Assembly: GCA_009776695.1 (NCBI GenBank)
Contig: WRNI01000015.1
Span: forward strand, 381-18,528
Direction of reading: 5' to 3'
Length of the DNA stretch: 18,148 bases
From: Methanomassiliicoccaceae archaeon
GTDB lineage: Archaea; Thermoplasmatota; Thermoplasmata; Methanomassiliicoccales; Methanomethylophilaceae
Made by a program: the position numbers and the translations under genes. Numbering within the stretch: the first letter of the stretch is position 1; each line of letters opens with the position of its first letter. Below the pieces are notes generated by a model. It saw only the letters and a list, made by a program, of their open reading frames with translations, searched no databases and was not told the DNA's origin. Positions 1-7,071 of the stretch are shown piece by piece.

Positions 1-3000
1 TCGATATCCGTTACGTCACCGGTTACGGAGAACTGGACCACATCCGCCCTAAGCGTCAACGGGTACGAAGGCATCGTGAACGTCAAGTTCTTCGTCGATT
101 GGTCACCGAAACTCGTCGGGTCTATCGCGGTCCACTTCGACCACGAGTATCCCAGTGTCACGTCGGCGTCTATCTCCACGGAAGCGCCGGCGAGATACGC
201 ATCGGCGCCGTACACGTCATCTATCCCTGTTCCTTTCGTAAGCGTTAACGTGAAGTAATCGAGCGTCTCGCTGTTCGCTGCGCCCGATATCGTTATCGTC
301 TCTCCCGTATCAGCACCGTTCACCCATACCGCGTACGTACCATCCACGACACTGGCGATATACGAACCGTCGTTATCGTCGAACATGTCGGCAGCCTTTG
401 TGCCGCCGCTGTAAAGTTCCACCGTCTGACTATCCCATGGATCGCCGTCCAATGTTAAATTAACGGTCGCGGTATACTTCGTGGGTGTGGCATTCGCAGT
501 AAGCCCCATCGTACCGTTCACCGTTACCGATGTTGCCTTGGTGGTATCGGCGACCGCACCGGATGACGTAACGGTCCAGTTCACCCATGTGTTCCCTCCC
601 GTAACAACAGCGTCGATGTTCGCGGTCTTGCCGCTGAGATATATGCCTCCTCCGGAAACGGACGTGATGCCCGTTCCCGCGGTAAGCGTCAGCGTGAAGT
701 AATCGAGCGTCTCGCTGTTCGCTGCGCCCGATATCGTTATCGTCTCGCCGGTGTCCGAACCGTCACGGTATATCTTATACGCCCCATCGATCACGCTTGC
801 GGTATACGAACCGTCGGTTTCGTCGTTCATGTCGGTGATCTTGGTTGCACCGCTGTACAGCTCCACCGCCCGACCGTCCCACGGACCGGCATCCAATGTC
901 AAGTAAACGGTCGCAGTATACGTGGCAGGAGGCAACAAGGTGAAGTCCACATTGTCCGTATCATCAATGTGCGGGCCGTCGGGCACATTCCTCACTGATG
1001 TGTCCAGCGCGTACCCGGCCTTGGTGACGTCAGTGATCCATACGGTAAAATCTTCCGGTGCCTGTATCTCATAGTATCCGGACACGTCAGTAAGTACTGA
1101 ACCGGAATCTGCCAGTGCGCTCTGATCGTCGTATATCTCATAGTACACATAGACGCCTCCCAGACCGACACCGCTGTAAGTGACCGTGCCTGAGACTGTG
1201 AACATATCTTCGACATATTCCATCTCGAAGTCCACATCCAGATATCTGTCAGGAGTTGGAGGATTGAGAGGGTTGAGAGGGTCGTCATAGAAGTAGACCT
1301 TGGACAGGTCGCACGGTATCAGCAGGTAATCGGTCTTTGTGATACTGACGATCTTTACCTTCTTGTCCGCCTCTGTGGATATCAAATAATCGCCGTTCGC
1401 GTCTGTGAGAACGGATCCCGCGCCGACCTCGTTGTCATCAAGGTCGTAAATGATGTACGTTACCGTGACATCTTCGATGATCAGTCCGGTATCATAGTCC
1501 GTTACCTTTCCTGCCACCGTGAAGTTGGGAATATGATATATCATGTCAAAATCTTGTACTGTATAGTCTGACATGACGAATGGCGGCGACAGAGGCGCCC
1601 CGTCCCATTTGTCAGCTTCCCATATCAGAATGTACCCGTCCTTTTCGACACCGAGGATCGTCACCTCGGACCCTGCGGACGCCGTTATCGTGTACCTCCC
1701 CAGGAAGTCCGTTGTAGTGTAACCCGGAGTTATTGTAATACCGTCATCTATCTCATATGTTATCATGACGAAGCTGAGAAGGGCGAGACGGTTCTCGTCG
1801 GTGGGAAGGATCGGGTCGCCATAAACATCGTTATCGGAGCGCCAAACCGTACCGCTGAGTGTGAAATCTTCGCTCGTGTTGTACTCCAGCATGAAGTCCT
1901 GCGTATCGGCGGAAAGGAATGGGCCGATGGGCAAAGCCGATTCCAGCGGATCGTACATGTTGTATCCGTGCTTCGCCACGCCGGTTATATAGACCTCATC
2001 GCCCGGTTCCGCGGATATTGCGTACATACCCAGATGGTTTGTGAACGTCGAGCCTTCAATGAAGTTTGACCCGGAATCATACCATATTATGTATGATATC
2101 TCAACCTCCGGGACACCTCCGCTGAGAGTTACGTGCGTCACCTCTCCCGTCAGGTCCCATGCGAGCGGGTCGCGCTGCATTACTATGTTCTGGGTGTGAA
2201 CGGTGTCCATGATGAACGAAGGCAGCGGCGAAGGGCTGAGCACAATATGCCCGCGGAGCGAGATGCCAGTGATCTCCAGCTTATCGCCGCTCATTACTGT
2301 TATTGTGTAATTGCCATTACCGTCCGTTGTCACATAATCTGTTTTGACAGGAACGCCTCCGGACGTTATCGTGTAATCTATCCTCACTCCGGACAGAAGA
2401 GTGGTGAGGTCGTCAAGCACCACGGTACCGCTGAGGGTTGGAGGGCCGTAGACGCTGACGGTGACCCCTGCGGCTCCGCTGTTGATATCAAAACCGTAGT
2501 CAGCGGAAGTCAATCCGCCGCCGATGTAAATGTAGCTTGAACCTCCTCCGCCGCCTCCGCCCGACTGCGGACCGTTTGCTCCGCCTCCTCCTCCTGCATA
2601 ACCTGTGCCGCCCCCGCCGCCTCCTGCAGACTGGCTCGGACCGCCGTTGCCTCCCGTGCCGCTTGTGACCGCTCCTGAAGCGGAGTTAAAACTACTTACA
2701 ACACCCGCAGTAGCAGGTGTGCTGCCGCCTCCGCCGGATCCAATGGAACCTCCGCTATTAGATCCGCCTTGACCGTTACCACCGGAATTAGTGTAAGGAA
2801 GAGCGTGGTAAATAATATTATTTGACGTGGTGGTTGCGGTGTTGCCATATATACCGGCGTGACCGCCAGTACCGCCGGAGGCGCCGCCTCCGCCGCCGCC
2901 TCCGCCGCCGGCGATCATCAGCAGGACATATTCTGTTCCGTTGTCGTAGGACACATACGCCGAGGCGCCTCCGTCTCCGCCCATGTTACTCTGGGTGGGG

Positions 3001-3485
3001 CCGCCGATACCTCCTCCGATTATTCCATAATGATAAGTGACCGGACCGACGGCATCCCTCATATCAATCCATATCTCTATCTTCGTACCGTTGCCGCCCT
3101 GCGCGGTGGGGGTTGTACCTGCCATACCGCTGGATCCTTTGCCGCCGGCAACCTCGATCCTGTATGTATATCCCGGATCAAGAGTAAACTCATTGCCGCT
3201 TAATGCCATGTCCCCGAGATAAGGAAAGTCTGGATAGCTTGCTCCAAGCGTTTGATCATTCTGTTCAGACCCGTTGTCTGATAAGAACATCCCTGCCAAT
3301 GCGGCTGATAACAGTACAAAAGAAACGAGAAGAACTCCTTTCCTGATCACAGAGCCAGTATGCTCCGCCCGGGTCGCTTTTTTCCCGTTGCTGCGTTCAT
3401 GTTCCGCTGAACTTTTCCTTTTGCTTACGATGCTTCCTTCTGCTTCGCTCTTCATATTTACGGCGGTCGCTTCGTTATGTTTCAT
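1..3485 (-). CDS. Giant adhesin-like surface protein (partial, C-terminus beyond left edge)
   Basis: An uninterrupted reading frame starts at ATG 3485 and is still open at base 1, giving at least 1161 residues. The first 45 residues are polar and basic, then a hydrophobic segment at about 48-68 acts as a signal or membrane anchor (VLLVSFVLLSAALAGMF). Residues about 108-345 form a glycine-rich domain with runs of Gly, resembling the Gly-rich domain family of adhesins. From about 349 come five beta-sandwich units of roughly 100 residues, each opening with a motif such as FTLSGTV or FTVAGKV and containing a GxYxI strand; these look like carboxypeptidase-regulatory-like domains. Two 148-residue units then follow with an InlB-B-like motif ending in FTMPSYPLTLRADV, and a further unit begins at the edge. 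Such multi-domain adhesin-like proteins are common in gut methanogens, so a role in cell-surface contact is inferred; the ligand is unknown. It is transcribed divergently from the gene at 3804. The plus-strand ORFs opposite it are shadows. Confidence 0.85.
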   Translation of the reverse strand, partial: MKHNEATAVNMKSEAEGSIVSKRKSSAEHERSNGKKATRAEHTGSVIRKGVLLVSFVLLSAALAGMFLSDNGSEQNDQTLGASYPDFPYLGDMALSGNEFTLDPGYTYRIEVAGGKGSSGMAGTTPTAQGGNGTKIEIWIDMRDAVGPVTYHYGIIGGGIGGPTQSNMGGDGGASAYVSYDNGTEYVLLMIAGGGGGGGGGASGGTGGHAGIYGNTATTTSNNIIYHALPYTNSGGNGQGGSNSGGSIGSGGGGSTPATAGVVSSFNSASGAVTSGTGGNGGPSQSAGGGGGGTGYAGGGGGANGPQSGGGGGGGSSYIYIGGGLTSADYGFDINSGAAGVTVSVYGPPTLSGTVVLDDLTTLLSGVRIDYTITSGGVPVKTDYVTTDGNGNYTITVMSGDKLEITGISLRGHIVLSPSPLPSFIMDTVHTQNIVMQRDPLAWDLTGEVTHVTLSGGVPEVEISYIIWYDSGSNFIEGSTFTNHLGMYAISAEPGDEVYITGVAKHGYNMYDPLESALPIGPFLSADTQDFMLEYNTSEDFTLSGTVWRSDNDVYGDPILPTDENRLALLSFVMITYEIDDGITITPGYTTTDFLGRYTITASAGSEVTILGVEKDGYILIWEADKWDGAPLSPPFVMSDYTVQDFDMIYHIPNFTVAGKVTDYDTGLIIEDVTVTYIIYDLDDNEVGAGSVLTDANGDYLISTEADKKVKIVSITKTDYLLIPCDLSKVYFYDDPLNPLNPPTPDRYLDVDFEMEYVEDMFTVSGTVTYSGVGLGGVYVYYEIYDDQSALADSGSVLTDVSGYYEIQAPEDFTVWITDVTKAGYALDTSVRNVPDGPHIDDTDNVDFTLLPPATYTATVYLTLDAGPWDGRAVELYSGATKITDMNDETDGSYTASVIDGAYKIYRDGSDTGETITISGAANSETLDYFTLTLTAGTGITSVSGGGIYLSGKTANIDAVVTGGNTWVNWTVTSSGAVADTTKATSVTVNGTMGLTANATPTKYTATVNLTLDGDPWDSQTVELYSGGTKAADMFDDNDGSYIASVVDGTYAVWVNGADTGETITISGAANSETLDYFTLTLTKGTGIDDVYGADAYLAGASVEIDADVTLGYSWSKWTAIDPTSFGDQSTKNLTFTMPSYPLTLRADVVQFSVTGDVTDI
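36..923 (-). repeat. Two tandem 444-bp coding repeats in the adhesin
   Basis: Two copies, 480-923 and 36-479, are exactly 444 bp (148 codons) apart and in phase. Each encodes a YTATV..LTLD..PWD opening, a DGSY segment, the block GETITISGAANSETLDYF and an InlB-B-like tail. Within them, bases 693-746 and 249-302 are identical over 54 bp while the flanking sequence has diverged. Confidence 0.85.
2530..3170 (-). other. Low-complexity glycine-rich coding tract
   Basis: This part of the adhesin gene is dominated by GGN codons, with uninterrupted Gly runs near 2545-2560 and 2880-2910. It encodes the glycine-rich domain between the membrane anchor and the first beta-sandwich unit. Its repetitive codons make it prone to slippage or assembly error, although the frame is intact here. 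Confidence 0.7.
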
Positions 3486-3547
3486 TCAGATCCCCATCTT
3501 GAATTTTTCTGGCGGTCACATGTTGGATGGCCGTTGGTATATGTGTG

Positions 3548-3555
3548 TATATAAA
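3548..3555 (-). promoter_or_regulatory. TATA box of the adhesin gene
   Basis: On the minus strand the sequence reads TTTATATA, a good match to the archaeal TATA box. It lies 63 bp upstream of the ATG at 3485, predicting a start site near 3525 and a leader of about 40 nt. A weak purine stretch (GGGGATCT) sits just before the ATG. Confidence 0.6.
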
Positions 3556-3634
3556 CTTACGCGCATTTTAAACCTATGGTATAGAAAAGAAACACATCGC
3601 CGTGAAACATATTTCCGGCGTCTGGGTATCTTTT

Positions 3635-3766
3635 CTCTGTTAACCGATTGTTAACTCTGTGTTAACTTGATGATAAAACAGTGCTGATCTGATCATAAAT
3701 CGGTGTTGATCCGATGACGAATCGGTCATGACTCGGCGATGGCTTGGTGTTAACATGATATTGCTC
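3635..3766. repeat. Degenerate 22-bp tandem repeat array, six units
   Basis: Six successive 22-bp units (starting at 3635, 3657, 3679, 3701, 3723 and 3745) share a core like GGTGTTgAtctGATgA; the middle units are most alike and the outer ones are more degenerate. The array fills most of the gap between the adhesin promoter and the start at 3804. A period of about two helical turns would put each unit on the same DNA face, as in an operator array. The binding protein is unknown. Confidence 0.55.
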
Positions 3767-3803
3767 CGGCGTTCGCCCGCCCCGCGAAAAAAGGAATGAC
3801 TGG

Positions 3804-5408
3804 ATGCATGCTCCGGCGAACGGAATAACGGTGCGGGAACGTGAAGCATGGAAAGCGTATGCGTATGCAAAAGCAGGGAAAGTTATTAGATGCCGATGCG
3901 ATACCGAGGGCATGGCGAAGAAGGGCAGGTTCCGCGGTGCGAGGCACGCGCCGAAGCGTCTTGAGGGAGAGTTCATGGCGATGGCTAAAGCTCTTTCAGA
4001 CGATCCCGGTCTTTTAAGACCAAAATGCGCCGGAAATTGCAGAAAATGCCATTTCGACGGAACGTTCGCCGATATCGCCCGGCTGGAAAAATTAAAAGGG
4101 AGCGCCGAAGCGCTGAACAAAGCGGCGCAGAGGGGCGGAGACGAGATCGTCAAAGCTTACGCGGGAACGATATCCGTGTACGCATCCGGCAGTATACCGT
4201 GCCTCGCATCGGCGAAGCTCGCAGGCGAGGACGTTCCTTTCATATTGAGAGGGAGCGTCGGAAATGATAAGTTAATAGGCGTGCAGTACTACGACGATCC
4301 GAAGAAAAGACTTCTTCTTTACAACAATCTGGCAAAGAAGAAAAAATTGTACCTTTACTCGCTTAACGACCAGTTGGTATGCTCCAACGTCGCCAGGATG
4401 CCCGAGGATTATTTGCTTGATCTCTTTTACGAGACGCCGTATGATTTCGATGACGAGACCGACTGCAGGCACGTATCGGAAGGCGCTCTTATCATACGGC
4501 CCAGATCGCTGGGCCGTGCGATAAGGATATGCAGCGACTGTGCCGGCGATGTCTCAACGTTACAGTACCTGATGTCACGCATGATCGCCACCGATCCGCT
4601 TGATGATTTTGATGTTACGATCGAGCATCGCTATCATGCGTCAAAGGAAGGTGACGCCGATAAGATAACCGGCGACATCCTCAAACAGTACGCCGTCGGA
4701 AAGATAACGGACCGCGGTCTCATCGATCTCATTCTCAAAGGCAAGCGCAAGGATCTGACAAGCAGCGGCGTGTCCGCGTACATGATAGATACGAAACATT
4801 ACGGTTCCGACCTTGATGCGTTCATTAACGATCTGAAAGGAACGGACAAAGAGAAGGAAGTTCTCAAAGCATATCTTTCGAAGAACAAGAAAGCCGTCAT
4901 TCTGAGGACGGACAGGATGAGCGAAGCTTTGAACTCATTGTGGAGGGACGGTGCGCGTGATATCCTGATCATTGCGTCGTCCGAGGCGGTCGTCGACAAG
5001 ATGGGCGACCTTTCAAGGCTTTTGCCGGCGCAGGCAATTGAGGACGCCGTCGTGGGACAGATGTCATTGTCCATAGCAGCGAAGATACCGGAGCTGAAGG
5101 GGCTTGGGCCGATAGGGAAGCTTGCCGATAAATTGGCAAGATCTGTGAAGGCGGGCGGAACGGCGCAGCTTAAAAAGGACATAGAGTCGGCGCCTTTGAA
5201 GGAAGTTCGTTCAAAAGCGCTGGCGAGGGCGTTCATACTTTCTTCGAAGACCGATGATAAATTCACATGGAAATGGAGCGATGAGGAAGAGGACCTCGCT
5301 AAATTCCTTCTTCCTTTCGTTGACAGGCTGATCGCTTCGGAAGGTAAGGAATATATCGCGGCGATGGAGAATCTACTTGCGGCGTCCGGCTCCGGGGAAC
5401 GTTTATAG
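3804..5408 (+). CDS. Conserved-looking protein of unknown function with a Cys cluster
   Basis: I do not recognise the family of this 534-residue protein. The N-terminal region has a CxC pair (Cys30, Cys32) and a CxxxCxxC cluster (Cys75, Cys79, Cys82, in KCAGNCRKCHF), followed by a further CSDC near residue 248. This suggests a zinc or iron-sulfur module. The CxxxCxxC spacing equals that of radical SAM enzymes, but I see no matching glycine-rich SAM motif or barrel pattern. The remainder is charged and soluble, with no signal peptide or transmembrane segment. The start at ATG 3804 is weakly supported: the purines upstream (AAAAAAGGAATG) are a poor ribosome site, and the downstream Met37 would remove the CxC pair. 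It stands alone, divergent from the adhesin, with a twin-palindrome repeat 56 bp beyond its stop. It may share regulation with the adhesin through the 22-bp array; this is inference. Confidence 0.75.
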   Translation: MHAPANGITVREREAWKAYAYAKAGKVIRCRCDTEGMAKKGRFRGARHAPKRLEGEFMAMAKALSDDPGLLRPKCAGNCRKCHFDGTFADIARLEKLKGSAEALNKAAQRGGDEIVKAYAGTISVYASGSIPCLASAKLAGEDVPFILRGSVGNDKLIGVQYYDDPKKRLLLYNNLAKKKKLYLYSLNDQLVCSNVARMPEDYLLDLFYETPYDFDDETDCRHVSEGALIIRPRSLGRAIRICSDCAGDVSTLQYLMSRMIATDPLDDFDVTIEHRYHASKEGDADKITGDILKQYAVGKITDRGLIDLILKGKRKDLTSSGVSAYMIDTKHYGSDLDAFINDLKGTDKEKEVLKAYLSKNKKAVILRTDRMSEALNSLWRDGARDILIIASSEAVVDKMGDLSRLLPAQAIEDAVVGQMSLSIAAKIPELKGLGPIGKLADKLARSVKAGGTAQLKKDIESAPLKEVRSKALARAFILSSKTDDKFTWKWSDEEEDLAKFLLPFVDRLIASEGKEYIAAMENLLAASGSGERL

Positions 5409-5730
5409 CGTCCACGGAAAAAGGTCCTGCCGATATCAGAGATCAGCAAACTGTCCCTCGACTCAATTGTGTCACCGCGGTGACACAAATGTGTTACGTT
5501 TAATGAGCCAGACGTCGGAAAATGAATTGTGTCAACAGTGCTGACACAAATTAACGGACAGGTCGTTCGTTTATCTTGTCCGGTCTCGATCGCCCCGCTG
5601 ATCGAGCCGATATTTCTCCTCATGGACGCCGATGAAGTATAACTGTAATCGAACATCTAAAAACCAATGCCTTTCATGAAGATTACATGAATGGAACAAA
5701 GGGCTTAGAAAGAAGAGCTGCGGTGAGAAC
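5409..5730. other. Intergenic region with repeat copy 1 and short inverted repeats
   Basis: Besides the twin palindrome this 322-bp gap holds an inverted repeat CGGACA (5555-5560)/TGTCCG (5577-5582). Just upstream of the next gene there are two more inverted pairs: TTCATG (5673-5678)/CATGAA (5686-5691) and TGTAATC (5644-5650)/GATTACA (5681-5687). These could be operator or leader structures for the gene at 5731. No ORF here is convincing; the minus-strand ORFs are antisense to the neighbours. Confidence 0.45.
5464..5551. repeat. Twin-palindrome repeat element, copy 1
   Basis: Two palindromes, 5467-5488 (22 bp, perfect, arms TTGTGTCACCG/CGGTGACACAA) and 5527-5549 (23 bp, arms TTGTGTCAACA/TGCTGACACAA, one mismatch), are separated by a 38-bp linker. 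The inner linker plus second palindrome (5500-5551) matches 6982-7033 with a single difference in 52 bp. It lies 3' of the unknown 534-residue gene and 5' of the DUF3800-like gene. Confidence 0.85.
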
Positions 5731-6666
5731 ATGATATACAAACCGAGGGTCGGGGACATATTCTTTTGTGCTGTTGGCAAAAATGGACGTGCGGCAGGAT
5801 TCCGATTCTTCGAGATAATAGATGTTACGCACGAGAACGTATCTCTGAAGGAGATCTCTTCAGAGATCCGTCCGTCGGCCGACCCGGAACATCCGCCGGG
5901 AACCTTCTTATCTGTGCCGCAGAATGGAAAATTCAAGGGCAAAACATACAAAGAACAGAATGTCGAGGATACTGTCCCTCCGGCCATCATGGTTGGTGGC
6001 CGGATAATGAGCGTTCTTTGGAACGGTAGATGTCTTTTCTTCAGTAGTCCCGGAACGCATATAGTCAATGCGGACGAGCGAGGAGACTTCGGATACGACG
6101 AAAAGAGCTCTAAGACCGTGGTCATCGCACTTTCTGTAATACCTCACTCCAAAGAATTCCAAAAGATCGCAAGAAAGTACCCGAAGAATACGAGAGGCAG
6201 CAGTATGGACGACGTTCTCAAATTTCACTCGTCTTCCGATGACGTTCGCGCGGCCGTCGTTAACGATATAGCGACAACGGAGGTGGAGATATACGCAACG
6301 ACCTACTGGAAGGACAGAGGAAGCGGATCGGATGAAACAAAGAGCGGCTCTCAAATTTACAGAGGGCTGTTCAAAGAAATCGCAGACATATTGATGCGTG
6401 AGATTGACGCGGAGAGCCTTCTTTTTGTCATAGACGACAGTACATTCATCAGCAGAAACGCTGCCAGTAATATCGTGACCGAACTCGCTCAGAAATATGG
6501 AAAGACCATTCTTGACTGCGTTCAGGTGCGAACAAAGACTGAACTTCTTCTTCAAACACATGACTTCGTTGTCGGAGGATTGGGTGTACGTGAGGAGGAC
6601 AATGTGCATTCTTACGTCAAGAGGCTCGGACCGCACATCATGGTGTGGAAGAAGAACAGACAATAA
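5731..6666 (+). CDS. DUF3800-like protein with an extra N-terminal domain
   Basis: The C-terminal two thirds (about 110-311) follow the DUF3800 pattern: an opening NADERGDFGY (family usually DESGD) with acidic residues Asp115, Glu116 and Asp119, a central LKF, an IDD pair (Asp235-236) and a late LLQTHDFVVGG (family usually LQxADFxxG). DUF3800 proteins are presumed RNase H-fold nucleases frequent in phages and defence-rich regions; the activity is not proven. Residues 1-105 form a separate domain (VGDIFF...GFRFFEIIDVTHENVSLKEI...VLWNG) resembling small phage proteins with a vGDIFY...FYxVVxVT pattern; this assignment is from memory and tentative. The start at ATG 5731 has GCGGTGAG just upstream. 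The gene stands alone between two twin-palindrome repeats, suggesting an acquired cassette. The full-length reading frame is intact. Confidence 0.7.
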   Translation: MIYKPRVGDIFFCAVGKNGRAAGFRFFEIIDVTHENVSLKEISSEIRPSADPEHPPGTFLSVPQNGKFKGKTYKEQNVEDTVPPAIMVGGRIMSVLWNGRCLFFSSPGTHIVNADERGDFGYDEKSSKTVVIALSVIPHSKEFQKIARKYPKNTRGSSMDDVLKFHSSSDDVRAAVVNDIATTEVEIYATTYWKDRGSGSDETKSGSQIYRGLFKEIADILMREIDAESLLFVIDDSTFISRNAASNIVTELAQKYGKTILDCVQVRTKTELLLQTHDFVVGGLGVREEDNVHSYVKRLGPHIMVWKKNRQ

Positions 6667-6743
6667 GGATGCTGCCGGCGGTCCCCGAGCCGGCGACCTT
6701 ACCCGGACTTACAACATCTCAAATGTGATACATTGAGTGAATA

Positions 6744-6750
6744 TTTATAT
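6744..6750 (+). promoter_or_regulatory. Candidate TATA box in a gene-free stretch
   Basis: TTTATAT sits in an AT-rich context with no plus-strand protein gene downstream, since the next gene is on the minus strand. A start about 26 bp downstream would fall near 6770, at the beginning of the candidate structured RNA. Confidence 0.35.
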
Positions 6751-6769
6751 CTTGACATGAAACCATGGT

Positions 6770-6890
6770 GACTTTCTCCAGGGCAAGGCACTCACGCTCT
6801 CTTGAGAACTTTATTAACATCTGATCATTACTTTGTTTGCATCTTCAAAGAAATGCGCAGTGCCTAGCTGAAAGGAAACGGCGACCCATT
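6770..6890 (+). ncRNA. Candidate structured non-coding RNA
   Basis: By eye, the segment folds with several consistent helices: GGG (6781-6783) with CCC (6885-6887); AGGCACT (6786-6792) with AGTGCCT (6859-6865), extended across a small internal loop by CGC (6795-6797) with GCG (6855-6857); and a terminal GCTG/CGGC hairpin with an A/G-rich loop (about 6867-6882). An alternative inner hairpin GCAT..TTC/GAA.ATGC is at 6839-6856. A TATA-like box lies at the expected distance upstream. It does not match a tRNA, RNase P RNA, SRP RNA or riboswitch class that I recognise. It could instead be the remains of a mobile element. Confidence 0.3.
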
Positions 6891-6945
6891 TTGAAGTTGT
6901 ATGTTTCTCTGATGTGTGTCAGCTTTATAGGTCAACCGGGAAAGG

Positions 6946-7033
6946 CAATTGTGTCAGCACTGCTAACACAAATTAGTCAGCTTAATGAGCCAGACGTCGG
7001 AAAATGAATTGTGTCAGCAGTGCTGACACAAAT
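6946..7033. repeat. Twin-palindrome repeat element, copy 2
   Basis: Palindromes at 6949-6971 (arms TTGTGTCAGCA/TGCTAACACAA, one mismatch, central C) and 7009-7031 (arms TTGTGTCAGCA/TGCTGACACAA, perfect, central G) flank a 37-bp linker. It is in the same orientation as copy 1, offset by 1482 bp, with 51 of 52 bases shared over 6982-7033. It lies 3' of both the DUF3800-like gene and taw2. Confidence 0.85.
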
Positions 7034-7071
7034 GCACCGGCGGATAATAATTCTGATACGTTGCGAGAGCT

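Larger units (their letters stand above)
3486..3803. other. Divergent intergenic region (318 bp)
   Basis: No coding sequence is credible here. The region holds the adhesin TATA box at 3548-3555, the 22-bp repeat array at 3635-3766 and possibly an AT-rich promoter element (catgatatt, about 3754-3762) for the plus-strand gene. ORFs crossing it on the minus strand run antisense into the 3804 gene and have no recognisable protein features. Confidence 0.6.
6667..7071. other. Gene-free 405-bp stretch between convergent genes
   Basis: Between the DUF3800-like gene and taw2, whose 3' ends face each other, there is no credible ORF. The stretch holds the candidate promoter and RNA (6744-6890) and the second twin-palindrome repeat (6949-7031). 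It is unusually long for a convergent gap in this compact window, which itself suggests unrecognised content. Confidence 0.6.

Noticed and set aside
481..3222. Several plus-strand ORFs of 60-135 codons opposite the adhesin
   Set aside because: They lie fully antisense to a 1161-codon open frame with clear domain structure and have low-complexity translations made of complements of glycine codons.
4026..4053. CxxxCxxC in the 534-residue protein as a radical SAM motif
   Set aside because: The spacing fits but the surrounding sequence and the rest of the protein show no radical SAM barrel or SAM-binding motifs.
3662..4153. Minus-strand ORF of 163 codons across the divergent region
   Set aside because: It overlaps both the 22-bp array and the 534-residue gene in antisense and shows no family features or ribosome site.
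4799..5656. Minus-strand ORF of 285 codons
   Set aside because: It is mostly antisense to the 534-residue gene and crosses the twin-palindrome repeat; its composition is that of a codon-bias shadow.
5571..6663. Two minus-strand ORFs (184 and 251 codons) opposite the DUF3800-like gene
   Set aside because: The plus strand carries a recognisable DUF3800 pattern with a ribosome site, whereas the antisense translations have no motifs.
6776..6800. CAGGGCAA resembling a segment of the GEMM (cyclic di-GMP) riboswitch
   Set aside because: The remaining conserved parts, including GACGCAAAGC, are absent and no gene follows on that strand.
5464..7033. Palindromic repeats as a CRISPR array
   Set aside because: Only two pairs exist, 1.4 kb apart around a gene, and the linker itself is conserved rather than variable as spacers would be.
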